Shown: piece after piece, positions 1 to 7,830 of the stretch
How positions within the stretch are numbered: position 1 is the stretch's first letter
Layout: the number at the start of each line of letters is the position of its first letter
From: Palsa-147 sp049279675
Lineage (GTDB): Bacteria; Acidobacteriota; Terriglobia; Acidiferrales; UBA7541
Assembly (NCBI GenBank): GCA_049279675.1
Contig: JBAPOP010000073.1
Coordinates: 1 to 17,189 of the forward strand
Reading direction: 5' to 3'
DNA: 17,189 nt
Translations under genes and position numbers: made by a program
Notes under the pieces: model-generated
What the model saw: the letters and a program-made list of their open reading frames with translations, nothing else
Databases searched by the model: none
What the model was told of the DNA's origin: nothing

Positions 1-120
1 TTTCTACTTTGCACAAACCGGACATTCTCACTTTGCAGCTACATTCCACAGGAGAGCCCTTGACAACGTTCGAGCCTTGATGCGACCCTTGCCGCCTCTG
101 CAGTTAACAAAGGAGTTCAC

Positions 121-345
121 ATGCCGACAAAAAGCAAATCGAAGTCCAAGCCGAAGAAGAAGACCTCGAATGTGGAGCGCCTCGAAAGCGCCGGCGTTCT
201 CGTCTCCGAGCAATACACGGATGACGACAAGAGAACCGTCGAGAAACTTTCAGCCACTGAAGTGGGAGTCCTGATCAAGATGAGAAAAAAGCGCGGATCC
301 GCGCCCGAAGGGAAACATCATCTTCGGCCTAACGTTTTCGTTTAA
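121..345 (+). CDS. Small Lys-rich hypothetical protein, possible RiPP-precursor-like peptide
   Basis: The product is 74 residues. A clear ribosome-binding site (AAAGGAG, 109-115) sits 5 bases before the ATG, which supports a real gene rather than a chance ORF. Residues 2-17 are almost entirely Lys, Ser and Pro. They are followed by a predicted amphipathic helical core (about residues 18-58) of the form ERLESAGV...YTDDDKRTVEKLS..EV..LIKMRKK, and then a short tail ending HHLRPNVFV. There is no signal peptide and no membrane segment. The core recalls short proteins annotated as 'aroma-sacti cluster' or RiPP-precursor-like domains (AG-x...LS-x-EV-x-x-LI-x-(K/R)), but that is from memory and unverified. 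The next gene, 77 bases downstream on the same strand, is a diiron-oxidase-like enzyme, so a substrate/enzyme pair is conceivable. The protein could equally be a small nucleic-acid-binding protein. Coding status is fairly sure; function is unknown. Confidence 0.7.
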   Translation: MPTKSKSKSKPKKKTSNVERLESAGVLVSEQYTDDDKRTVEKLSATEVGVLIKMRKKRGSAPEGKHHLRPNVFV

Positions 346-422
346 CGCGACACGCTACCTAATAACGTCTTCCGGTATCGGCACTATTTCACGAATGACC
401 GGCCTCAATTCATCGGCCACAC

Positions 423-1139
423 ATGAATTCTCTAAGCCATAGCAAACGGCTGCGCGCGAAAATCCGGCTCGCCGAGCCTTATATGTTGGCGGCCTCGAAT
501 GATTTCTGGACGCACCCTAAGCTCGCCCAGATGTTTCCCGAATTTCTCTTCATGATGCATTCGATAATCCGCAGCAGCGTCTCTCTGATCAACGCGGCAG
601 CCGTCTCGGCCCAGCGCCGCGCCGATTCGGATATCGTCTCCCGAAAAATCGTCGAGTACTACACCACTCACGCGCTCGAGGAGACGCACCACGATGAGTG
701 GCTACTCGAAGACATCGTGGCGCTCGGAGCGGATCGCTCGAGGATTCTCACGCGTCTCCCTTCGTCGGCAATCGCATCGCTCGTGGGGGCGCAATATTAT
801 TGGGCTCTTCATGTTCATCCCGTATCGCTGTTCGGTTATCTCGCAGTCCTAGAAGGAAATCCGCCCTCGCAGAAACATCTCAGCAAGATTCGCGCGAAGC
901 ATGGCCTACCGGCGGAAGGAATGCGCACGATGGTCAAGCACGCGCGCCTCGATCCCTATCATCGCGACGAAATCTACGCGCAGCTCGATGAATTGCCGCT
1001 CAACGAAAATCTTTCAGAGCTTGTCGCGCTCAGCGCATTCCATACCATCGAGCACATCGGCTTGGCGCTTCAGGAAATCCTGGATGCTCAGAGTGAAGAA
1101 GTCGTGCTCCCCGAAACCGTCGCACACGCCATCCAATAA
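423..1139 (+). CDS. Heme-oxygenase-like diiron oxidase (iron-containing redox enzyme family)
   Basis: The product is a soluble all-helical protein of 238 residues. Ligand-type motifs fit the HDO superfamily (UndA, SznF and relatives). E86-x2-H89 lies in a helix of sequence EETHHDEW, E144 lies in LEGN, and H173-x3-D177-x2-H180 lies in HARLDPYHRDE. The 58-residue gap between E86 and E144 and the H-x3-D-x2-H pattern match UndA as I remember it. H207, E210 and H211 form a further His-rich helix. Such enzymes bind two irons and use O2 for oxidative decarboxylation, desaturation or N-oxygenation of small molecules, amino acids or peptides; the substrate here cannot be read from sequence. The ATG at 423 is the only plausible start, because an in-frame stop lies at 396-398. 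No Shine-Dalgarno sequence precedes it. The gene follows the small Lys-rich peptide gene and is probably co-transcribed with it. Confidence 0.85.
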   Translation: MNSLSHSKRLRAKIRLAEPYMLAASNDFWTHPKLAQMFPEFLFMMHSIIRSSVSLINAAAVSAQRRADSDIVSRKIVEYYTTHALEETHHDEWLLEDIVALGADRSRILTRLPSSAIASLVGAQYYWALHVHPVSLFGYLAVLEGNPPSQKHLSKIRAKHGLPAEGMRTMVKHARLDPYHRDEIYAQLDELPLNENLSELVALSAFHTIEHIGLALQEILDAQSEEVVLPETVAHAIQ

Positions 1140-1230
1140 AAACGACGAAGCTTTCGGTGATTCCCTGCCGTAGTCAAAAGAGGTCGTCGGAAGTCGCGCG
1201 CGCGGAAGACCGAATGCAACGAAGCGCGCC

Positions 1231-2934
1231 CTAGTCAGGCTTCCGCCCGCCGAGCGCTTCGAGCAATTTGTCCCCCATCGGCGAACCCAGCCCCGTGCAC
1301 GCATTCCATCCGGGGCCCGCGTGGTACGCGCCATTCTCTCCGTGCGTGATTGGCCGGAAGGTACCATTTCCGTTCGCTCGTCCCGCTACCTTATACAACA
1401 GCGAATTCAAATGCCCCGAACCCATTCGCGCGCCAATCGCGTGATTGAGCCGCGCGACAAGCGCCGCCCACAGCGGAGCCACCGCACTGGTCCCATACGA
1501 AATCGTATCCACTCCGCCCACCACAATCCGGCAACCGGTATGCGGATCGGCAACGCCCGCTACATCCGGCACGCCGCGCCCTCCGCGCTTCGACGCCGAG
1601 CGCGGCACTTCAAATTCATCCTGCCAGAACGGCCGCGCGAATTTCTCGCTCACGCCGCCGCCCGTGGCGCCACGCATCCCATCGAACAGCGAATTCCACA
1701 CCACTTCCGCTTCGATCTCGCTTCCGGAAGCTTTGAGCGTTGTGCCTCCACATCCCAGCGCGTTCGGACTGCTCGCCGGAAAATTCACGGAGGGTTTCCC
1801 ATCGGGCGAGCCATTGTCCGCACCGGCATCGCCTGACGAAACGCACACCGTTACGCCCACCGTCGATATGTTCTTCAGCACATCATTGATCAGCGCCATG
1901 TATTTCGGCGACCAACTCGATTCCTGCTCGCCCCAGCTCAGCGAGAGCACAGTCGGCCGGTGTACCTTGTCGGCAAGCGCCGTCGTCAGCGCGTGGTAAA
2001 CGCCCTGCTCGCTGCTCGAGGCGAAATAAACGACAATCTCTGCCCCGGGAGCAAATGCGCCCGCAAGCTCAACATCCATCGTCGTCTCGATCGTAGATAG
2101 CAACAGGTCTGCCAAGCGGCTCGATCCCGAGCTGCCGCCTTTTGCGGCATCGATCGCGCTTTGCTTTCCACTGTTCAGCGCGGTGACAAACTTCGTGAGA
2201 TTCGAGAGATCAGCCGGCGCGTTCTTCGTACCATCCGCGGACACGTCGGTAATCTTCGGCATCGGCATCTTCAGCGAGGCAAAGAAATTCTCCAGATCGC
2301 TTCGATGATAGCCGCCGCCGAGTTCAATCACCCCGATGCACTGCCCTTCGCCGGACGCATGCTTGGGAAATCGATAGAGGTCTGCGACATCGTGCGGTGA
2401 AAAATGAGCGCGCGCAGCCTTTTTCGTGGCGGGCGCGGCCATATGCCGCATCGCAAGCGGACGGTCGTGCAGACCGAGGACATTTTCTACGGAGTCAGAA
2501 ATTTCTCGCGGAATATGAATCGGGCCGTCGATGCCGCGGTGCCGGCCACGTTCGTGCTCGTACTGCTTCATTTCGACGCGAAACGCTTTGCTGAATTCGC
2601 CGGATTCGCCCCGAAGAGTGACGCTATGCCGCGCCGCGGATGTCTCTACGATTTGAAATCCGTGCGCCCGCGCGAAGCTTTCGATCTTGGCAAGGTCATC
2701 GGGATGCGCGCCGTGCCGCGCCTCGAACTCTTCGCGGGAAAGATGCCGCCGCTCGCGCGGAAGCAAATTGGCAAGCGTCTCGTCAGAGTGCAGCTCCGGA
2801 GCGGGACGCCGCGCTCGAACGACAATCGTGATGGTGATTTGCTCGTGCGGATCCGCGGCGGCAACAACATTCGCGCCAGCTACGGGCACAAACTCACTTC
2901 CATGAATCGGAACATGAGAATCGCGAGAAGCCAT
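1231..2934 (-). CDS. S53 family serine-carboxyl peptidase (kumamolisin/sedolisin type) with activation prodomain
   Basis: The product is 567 residues. The open frame extends upstream to 3006, but the ATG at 2934 is chosen because AAGGAGG stands just before it on the minus strand and because MASRDSHVPIHGSE fits the usual start of this family. Residues about 30-158 form the pro-kumamolisin activation domain, which is removed during acid activation. The catalytic domain carries the Glu-Asp-Ser set: E283 and D287 in ETTMD, the oxyanion Asp D369 in SSGDAGAD, and the nucleophile S483 in GTSAVAP. The C-terminal stretch from about 537 to 554 (ending TGLGSPMG) resembles the family's calcium-site region. 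These enzymes are secreted endopeptidases active at low pH. No classical signal peptide is visible, which is common for bacterial kumamolisin-like precursors. An insertion rich in Ser, Gly, Ala and Lys (about residues 240-272) lies just before the catalytic Glu. The gene is divergent from the kinase gene. Confidence 0.93.
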   Translation of the reverse strand: MASRDSHVPIHGSEFVPVAGANVVAAADPHEQITITIVVRARRPAPELHSDETLANLLPRERRHLSREEFEARHGAHPDDLAKIESFARAHGFQIVETSAARHSVTLRGESGEFSKAFRVEMKQYEHERGRHRGIDGPIHIPREISDSVENVLGLHDRPLAMRHMAAPATKKAARAHFSPHDVADLYRFPKHASGEGQCIGVIELGGGYHRSDLENFFASLKMPMPKITDVSADGTKNAPADLSNLTKFVTALNSGKQSAIDAAKGGSSGSSRLADLLLSTIETTMDVELAGAFAPGAEIVVYFASSSEQGVYHALTTALADKVHRPTVLSLSWGEQESSWSPKYMALINDVLKNISTVGVTVCVSSGDAGADNGSPDGKPSVNFPASSPNALGCGGTTLKASGSEIEAEVVWNSLFDGMRGATGGGVSEKFARPFWQDEFEVPRSASKRGGRGVPDVAGVADPHTGCRIVVGGVDTISYGTSAVAPLWAALVARLNHAIGARMGSGHLNSLLYKVAGRANGNGTFRPITHGENGAYHAGPGWNACTGLGSPMGDKLLEALGGRKPD

Positions 2935-3046
2935 AGGATTCCTCCTTCTCGCCCGGGACAAGGCAGTAGCAATAATAACACCGGCATTCCTCGCGCCACA
3001 CCGCAAGCCTAAAAAGGATCATCCGGTGGCCGCGCGATGCCGCGCG

Positions 3047-3075
3047 TTGACTTGCCGCCAAGCGCGCCCTAAGAT
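3047..3075 (+). promoter_or_regulatory. Sigma-70-type promoter of the kinase gene, predicted leaderless
   Basis: A -35 element TTGACT (3047-3052; 5 of 6 match TTGACA) and a -10 element TAAGAT (3070-3075; 4 of 6 match TATAAT) are separated by exactly 17 bases. Transcription would begin about 3082-3084, which is on or next to the GTG start codon at 3084. This leaves no room for a ribosome-binding site, and none is seen. Confidence 0.5.
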
Positions 3076-3083
3076 TCTCGCCA

Positions 3084-5555
3084 GTGCCCGACTCCCGCCC
3101 AATCTCTGGCGAGACAATCTCCCACTATCGCGTGCTCGAAATGCTGGGTGGCGGCGGTATGGGAGTGGTCTACAAAGCCGAGGACACTCGCCTTCGTCGC
3201 CCCGTCGCCCTAAAATTTCTCCCCGACGATCTCGCGCAGGATGAGCACGCTCTCGAGCGCTTCCGCCGCGAGGCTGAGGCCGCCTCCGCCCTCAATCACC
3301 CGAACATATGCACGATTTACGACATCGGCGAAGACAAGGGCCGCGCCTTCATCGCCATGGAGTTTCTCGAGGGCTCAACTCTGAAGCATCTCATTGATGG
3401 CCAGCCTCTCGAAATCGAGAAGCTCCTCGATCTGGCCACTGAAATCACCGACGCCCTCGAAGCCGCACACACAAAAGGCATCATCCATCGCGACATCAAG
3501 CCCGCGAACATCTTCGTCACCGAGCGCGGCCACGCCAAAGTCCTCGATTTCGGCCTCGCGAAACAATTGCCTCGCCCCTCCGACGCCGCAAACGTCTCCA
3601 CGCGAGGCGACGCCCCAACTCTTGCCGCGAAGGACTTGACCAAGCCCGGCACTGCGCTCGGCACGCTGTCGTACATGTCTCCCGAGCAAGCCCTCGGCAA
3701 AGATCTGGACTCGCGCACCGACCTCTTCTCTTTCGGCGTGGTCCTTTTCGAAATGGCGACAGGCAAGCAGCCATTTCGCGGAGATACGAACGCGGCGCTA
3801 CTCGATTCGATTCTTCATAAGGTCCCCGTCGCGCCGGTCCGCCTCAATCACGATGTCCCCGCCAAACTCGAGGAGGTCATCAACAAAGCTCTCGAGAAGG
3901 ATCCGAGGCTCCGTTACCAGCACGCCGCGGACATGCGTTCCGACCTCCAGCGCCTCAAGCGCGACTCCGTCGCGATGAATATTTCGGCGGCAACGGCCGC
4001 GGCCGCCTCCGATTTCCCAAGAGAAGTTTTCCCGAGCGACGAGTCCCGAAAGGTTGCAGTCTCTCCGCCCGTCGACACCGCCACGAAGCGCAAGAACTGG
4101 ATTCTCCCGGCGGCAATAGCGGCGATCGTGGTCGCCGCACTCGCAATAGGCGCTTCTTATCTACTCCGCGGCCGCAATACTGCGATCGATTCGCTCGCCA
4201 TCATGCCCTTCGAAAACGCCAGCAACAACAAAGACACCGAATACCTCAGCGACGGGCTCACAGAGAGCCTGATCAATAGCGCCTCGGAATTGCCAAATCT
4301 CAAGGTCATCGCGCACAGCTCCGTCTTCCGCTATAAGGGACGTCCCATCGATCCGCAAGTTGTCAGCCGCGAGTTATCCGCCCGCGCGATCCTTACGGGA
4401 CGCGTTCTCGAGCGCGGCGACACGCTCTTCGTCAGCGCCGAACTGATGGACTCACAAAATAATCGCCACATTTGGGGCGAGCAATACAACGAGAAGATGT
4501 CCGACCTGCTCGCCATTCAGGAAAATATTTCGAACGAAATCATGGCCAATCTTCGCGCGCATCTGGCGGGCGATGAAGAGAAGCGAGTCTCCAAGCACTA
4601 CACCGACAATAACGAAGCCTATCAGCTATATCTCAAGGGCCGGTACAACACCGAGCAGTTCACAAAAGAAGGAGTGAGCAAAGGCATCGACTATTTCCAG
4701 CAAGCCATCGCCAAGGATCCGAATTACGCGCTCGCCTACGCGGGAATCGCCGAAGCCTACTTCGAGGTCTCAAGCCAGTATGTCCCGCCGACTGAGGCGA
4801 TGCCAAAGTTGAAAGCAGCAGCGTCGAAAGCGTTGAGCCTCGATGATTCACTCGCCGAGGCCCACACGTTGATGGGAATGGCGGACGCCGCCTATGATCA
4901 CGACTATCCCGCCGCCGAACAGGAATTCAAGCGCGGCACAGAACTCAATCCCGGCTCGCCTTTCGTTCATGAGTGGTACGCCTACTATTTGACGGGCATG
5001 GGCCGCAACGATGAAGCTCTCGCCGAACTGAAGCGCGCTCAGGAACTCGATCCGCTCTCCGACAGCGTCGAGGTCGTTTACGGCTTAAACTTCGAGTTCT
5101 CGGATCAGTTCGACCGCGCCATCGAGTATTCGCACAAAATGATTCAGGCGGACCCGAATTTCTGGTTTGGCCATTTCTATCTCGGATGGGGCCTCGCGCG
5201 CGAAGGAAAATACGACGACGCTATCAAGTCGCTCAACGAAGCCATCCGACTAGGAGCCAGCCCTTATGCACAAGGCTACCTCGGCTACGCTTACGCCCTT
5301 TCGGGCCAAACAGCCAAGTCGCGCGAAGTCGTGCAACAAATGGAGCAAAGCTCGAAGCAGTCCTACGTCCCGCTCTATCAACTCGCGATCATCTACGTCG
5401 GCCTCGGCGATAAAGAAAAAGCCATCGAGCTGCTGCAAAAATCGTTCGACGACCGCGAAGAAATCATGACTTTCCTCAAAGTTGACTCCACCTGGTCACC
5501 CCTCCGCTCCGACCCCCGCTTCCAATCGCTCCTCCATCGCGCCTCCTTGCAATAG
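3084..5555 (+). CDS. Transmembrane Ser/Thr protein kinase with TolB/FlgO-like domain and TPR repeats
   Basis: The product is 823 residues with a GTG start. Residues 15-290 are a Hanks-type kinase: the Gly-rich loop GGGGMGVVY (22-30), Lys K44 in VALK, a likely helix-C Glu E63, the catalytic loop HRDIKPAN (135-142), DFG (155-157), a GT..YMSPEQ activation segment (193-202) and D213. All key residues are present, so it should be active. The region 160-195 carries several Ser/Thr residues that could be autophosphorylated. A single membrane helix spans about 339-361, with Lys/Arg on its N-terminal side, so the kinase should be cytoplasmic and the rest periplasmic. Residues 367-495 resemble the TolB/FlgO-like N-terminal domain found in many such kinases and adenylate cyclases (AIMPFEN, YLSDGLTESL, ARAILTGRV). 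From about 510 to the end lie TPR-type helical repeats, for protein contact. The gene converges on the FHA-bearing sigma-54 activator next door, a plausible phosphothreonine reader. The architecture is typical of Acidobacteriota. Confidence 0.95.
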   Translation: MPDSRPISGETISHYRVLEMLGGGGMGVVYKAEDTRLRRPVALKFLPDDLAQDEHALERFRREAEAASALNHPNICTIYDIGEDKGRAFIAMEFLEGSTLKHLIDGQPLEIEKLLDLATEITDALEAAHTKGIIHRDIKPANIFVTERGHAKVLDFGLAKQLPRPSDAANVSTRGDAPTLAAKDLTKPGTALGTLSYMSPEQALGKDLDSRTDLFSFGVVLFEMATGKQPFRGDTNAALLDSILHKVPVAPVRLNHDVPAKLEEVINKALEKDPRLRYQHAADMRSDLQRLKRDSVAMNISAATAAAASDFPREVFPSDESRKVAVSPPVDTATKRKNWILPAAIAAIVVAALAIGASYLLRGRNTAIDSLAIMPFENASNNKDTEYLSDGLTESLINSASELPNLKVIAHSSVFRYKGRPIDPQVVSRELSARAILTGRVLERGDTLFVSAELMDSQNNRHIWGEQYNEKMSDLLAIQENISNEIMANLRAHLAGDEEKRVSKHYTDNNEAYQLYLKGRYNTEQFTKEGVSKGIDYFQQAIAKDPNYALAYAGIAEAYFEVSSQYVPPTEAMPKLKAAASKALSLDDSLAEAHTLMGMADAAYDHDYPAAEQEFKRGTELNPGSPFVHEWYAYYLTGMGRNDEALAELKRAQELDPLSDSVEVVYGLNFEFSDQFDRAIEYSHKMIQADPNFWFGHFYLGWGLAREGKYDDAIKSLNEAIRLGASPYAQGYLGYAYALSGQTAKSREVVQQMEQSSKQSYVPLYQLAIIYVGLGDKEKAIELLQKSFDDREEIMTFLKVDSTWSPLRSDPRFQSLLHRASLQ

Positions 5556-5649
5556 GCATATCCCGATTCCATCAGAGCCCGTAGGCTCCCGCCTCCGGAA
5601 ACATCTCGACGTCAAGTAACTCGCCGCTTGCGAGCACCAGCCCTCGAGT

Positions 5650-7548
5650 TTAGCCGAGCCGCTTCGCGTCGGATTTCAAATTGAAATTGCGGATGAGTCG
5701 GTGCAAGTACTTCGGATGGATTCCTAGTATGCGGGCGGCCTCGACTGGACTGCCGTTAGCCTCGTCCAGCGCCGCAAGAACGAGCTGTTTTTTCGTTTCG
5801 TTGAGAGTGTTCTGATATCGCGCTGCCGCAAATCCCGACGATTCCTCTTCCAGCAGCGCGTTCGGCAAGTCTTCCGGGAGAATTTCGTCAGTGAGCCCCA
5901 TCACGATCGCGTGTTCGATGGCGTTCTCCAATTCGCGAACGTTTCCCGGCCAACTGTATTGCGTCAGCAGAGTCCGTGCTTCCTCGGCGATTCCCTTGAA
6001 GCCCCTCTTGGACTTCGCTGCATATTTGTTGGCGAAATGCATGGCCAGCAACGGAATATCCTCAGGATGCTCGCGCAGCGCGGGCAAGGCGACGGAAACC
6101 ACATTCAGCCGGTAATACAAATCCTGCCGGAACTCACCGGCCTTGATTGCTTCCTCCAGGTTTTTGTTCGTCGCGGCAACCACTCGCGCGTTAAATGGCA
6201 GCAAGCGATTTCCTCCGAGCCGTTCGAACTCACGCTGCTGCAAAACGCGCAAGAGCTTCGCCTGCAGGAGCGGCGCCATCTCTCCGATTTCGTCGAGGAA
6301 TAGCGTACCGTCCTCGGCCGCCTCGAATTTGCCTTTCTTCGTCGCGACGGCGCCCGTGAAAGCCCCCTTTTCGTGCCCGAATAATTCGCTCTCAAGCAAA
6401 GCCTCCGGTATCGCAGCACAGTTGATCGCGACAAAAGGCTTTTCGGGCCGCGCGCTATTGGCGTGAACGGCGCGTGCCACCAGCTCCTTGCCTGTCCCGC
6501 TCGCGCCGCGAATGAGCACCGTCGAATCGCCGTTAGCCACGCGCGCAATGAACTCCCTCACACGCAGCATCGGCCGGCTCTCCCCGATCAAGTTGCTTTC
6601 GGTTTTGACATCCGCGCGCAATCGCTGGTTCTCTGCTCGCAGAGAATCCAGCTTCGATAGATTTTCAATCGCGACTGCCGCAATGCGCGAAACCGAACTC
6701 AAAAAATAGGCGTGAGCCTCGCTGAAAGCTGGCGAAGCAGCGGACGAAGTCAAGTAGATCGCGCCAAGGATTCTCTCGATTCCCACAAGCGGCACACACA
6801 ACACGTGCTCTGCGGGCGCCTTGTCAGCCGAAGCCGCTGAGAAGATCGCACAGCGTTCCCATGTCGCTTGCCGCACCAACTCTTCTCGGATCGCCATTTC
6901 TGGCTGTTCCGAGTTCTTTCGATCCCATGTGCAAGGCACGCTCGGTTCCTCATTCGCGTTCGGCTGAAGCACGATCGCGCCCTGCGCGGCCGGCACAACT
7001 TCGGAAATCAGCGCGAGCAACTCGAGCTGTAGCGCCTGCAAATCACGGGTGGAATTAATCACATTCGCAATCTTGAAAAATGCCGCCAAGTCGCGCGCCA
7101 TCCCGCCTACCCACGTGGAATCCTTCGGCAGGCCGGCATCATCAAGGGTAATCGTTTTCAACACGGCGCCCGTCGAATCGCTCCCGGCGCCGGACGAAAG
7201 CGCGCCAGCATCATCAGCTTCGGTGAGGAATACGAATTCGCTACTCCCGACACGAATTCGGTCACCATGCTGAATTGTCTCGCGGCTTACTTTGGTTCCG
7301 TTGACGAAAGTCCCGTTGTGACTATCGAGATCGGCGATTTCAAAAGCGCCGCTCGATATCTCGCTAATCGAGCAATGTCGGCGCGAAGCCTTAACGTCGC
7401 TCACTTCCACTCGATTGGACGTATCCCTCCCCAGAAATAGCGGGCCATCTGTGAGCTCCCACACCATTCCTGTGGGCGCGCCCGATATCGCATGTAGTCG
7501 CGGGTTAATACGTCCTCCTTCGGCGCCCAGTGTAGCCGAAATTGCCAA
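5650..7548 (-). CDS. Sigma-54-dependent transcriptional activator with FHA, GAF, AAA+ and Fis-type HTH domains
   Basis: The product is 632 residues. FHA domain: about 36-108, with GR (40-41), a SRRH motif (55-58) and NGTFVNG (78-84), the phosphothreonine-binding set. GAF domain: about 165-295. AAA+ domain: about 320-550, with Walker A GASGTGKE (348-355), the sigma-54 contact loop GAFTGA (395-400), Walker B TLFLDE (415-420) and NVREL (536-540). A C-terminal Fis-like HTH spans about 585-622 (EAARILGIHPKYLHRLI). The protein therefore binds upstream DNA and uses ATP hydrolysis to open sigma-54 promoters. There is no receiver domain, so control should come through the FHA (a phospho-Thr partner) or a GAF ligand. 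Start: only TTG at 7548 is a common start codon upstream of the FHA domain, and it lacks a good ribosome-binding site. A strong AAGGAGG stands before an in-frame ATT at 7509, which may be the true start (619 residues). The next ATG (residue 28) would cut into the region just before the FHA domain. Confidence 0.95.
   Translation of the reverse strand: MAISATLGAEGGRINPRLHAISGAPTGMVWELTDGPLFLGRDTSNRVEVSDVKASRRHCSISEISSGAFEIADLDSHNGTFVNGTKVSRETIQHGDRIRVGSSEFVFLTEADDAGALSSGAGSDSTGAVLKTITLDDAGLPKDSTWVGGMARDLAAFFKIANVINSTRDLQALQLELLALISEVVPAAQGAIVLQPNANEEPSVPCTWDRKNSEQPEMAIREELVRQATWERCAIFSAASADKAPAEHVLCVPLVGIERILGAIYLTSSAASPAFSEAHAYFLSSVSRIAAVAIENLSKLDSLRAENQRLRADVKTESNLIGESRPMLRVREFIARVANGDSTVLIRGASGTGKELVARAVHANSARPEKPFVAINCAAIPEALLESELFGHEKGAFTGAVATKKGKFEAAEDGTLFLDEIGEMAPLLQAKLLRVLQQREFERLGGNRLLPFNARVVAATNKNLEEAIKAGEFRQDLYYRLNVVSVALPALREHPEDIPLLAMHFANKYAAKSKRGFKGIAEEARTLLTQYSWPGNVRELENAIEHAIVMGLTDEILPEDLPNALLEEESSGFAAARYQNTLNETKKQLVLAALDEANGSPVEAARILGIHPKYLHRLIRNFNLKSDAKRLG
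7507..7520 (-). promoter_or_regulatory. Strong Shine-Dalgarno placed before an in-frame ATT in the sigma-54 activator gene
   Basis: Read on the minus strand, AAGGAGG (7520-7514) is followed by ACGT and then ATT (7509-7507), which is in frame and encodes residue 14 of the TTG-started protein. No ATG, GTG or TTG lies at the right distance in this frame; the nearby ATG is out of frame. ATT (AUU) starts are rare but known, for example in infC. The annotated TTG at 7548 has only a weak GGCGG upstream. Confidence 0.4.
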
Positions 7549-7580
7549 ACGAGTGCCGCCGATTCCATTCCGTCGGCCAC

Positions 7581-7619
7581 GGTAGCCGAAAAGCTACTCG
7601 CGGTAGCCGCCGAGCTACC
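7581..7619. promoter_or_regulatory. Tandem 18-bp dyads, likely upstream activator sites for the sigma-54 activator
   Basis: Two inverted repeats of the same sequence stand side by side. The first is GGTAGC-N6-GCTACT (7581-7598). The second is GGTAGC-N6-GCTACC (7602-7619), which is perfect. Their centres are exactly 21 bp apart, two helical turns, so both dyads face the same side of the DNA. They lie about 130-150 bp upstream of the start expected from the sigma-54 promoter at 7715-7730, the usual distance for enhancer-binding protein sites. They also lie 33-71 bp upstream of the activator's own TTG start, so they could serve autoregulation. Further TAGCCGAA half-sites occur at 7533-7540 and 7687-7694. 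Confidence 0.6.
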
Positions 7620-7714
7620 AGTTGGCGGCTCTCCGAGCACACCTCGCAGAGTACCGTCCGCGTATGTTGCAGAAAATTCAGCCCAATAGCCGAACGGGAG
7701 CCCAAATTCGCGTT

Positions 7715-7730
7715 TGGCTAGGGGCATGCA
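7715..7730 (+). promoter_or_regulatory. Sigma-54 (-24/-12) promoter for the exported protein gene
   Basis: TGGCTAGGGGCATGCA matches the sigma-54 consensus TGGCACG-N4-TTGCA at TGGC, at the G of position 7 and at TGCA. The invariant GG (7716-7717) and GC (7728-7729) are separated by exactly 10 bases. Transcription should begin near 7740, giving a leader of about 90 bases before the ATG at 7831. A sigma-54 activator gene with tandem dyads lies directly upstream in divergent orientation, which strongly supports the call. Confidence 0.75.
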
Positions 7731-7830
7731 TTATCTCCATATGTCATCGCAAACAAACAGCAAAGGTGCTGAGAGTTTGAGAGACAAATTCAGCTTGGGT
7801 TCCGCTGAAAGGAGCCCCGAGGAGGAAGTC

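Noticed and set aside
60..65. TTGACA as a -35 box for the first small gene
   Set aside because: No acceptable -10 hexamer lies 16-18 bases downstream.
28..274. Overlapping open frames on both strands around the first small gene
   Set aside because: They overlap the 121-345 gene, which alone has a proper ribosome-binding site; their translations are Arg/Pro-rich like out-of-frame reading.
1321..1999. Plus-strand open frames opposite the S53 peptidase
   Set aside because: They are antisense to a gene with a complete catalytic set; Arg/Pro/Ser-rich composition is typical of shadow frames in GC-rich DNA.
5575..5588. GAGCC-CGTA-GGCTC hairpin between the converging kinase and activator genes
   Set aside because: The stem is only 5 bp and no T tract follows on either strand, so I do not call a terminator.
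7714..7830. N-terminal extension of the exported protein from a TTG at 7714
   Set aside because: It would start inside the sigma-54 promoter, lacks a ribosome-binding site and would bury the signal peptide; ATG 7831 has an ideal AGGAGG.
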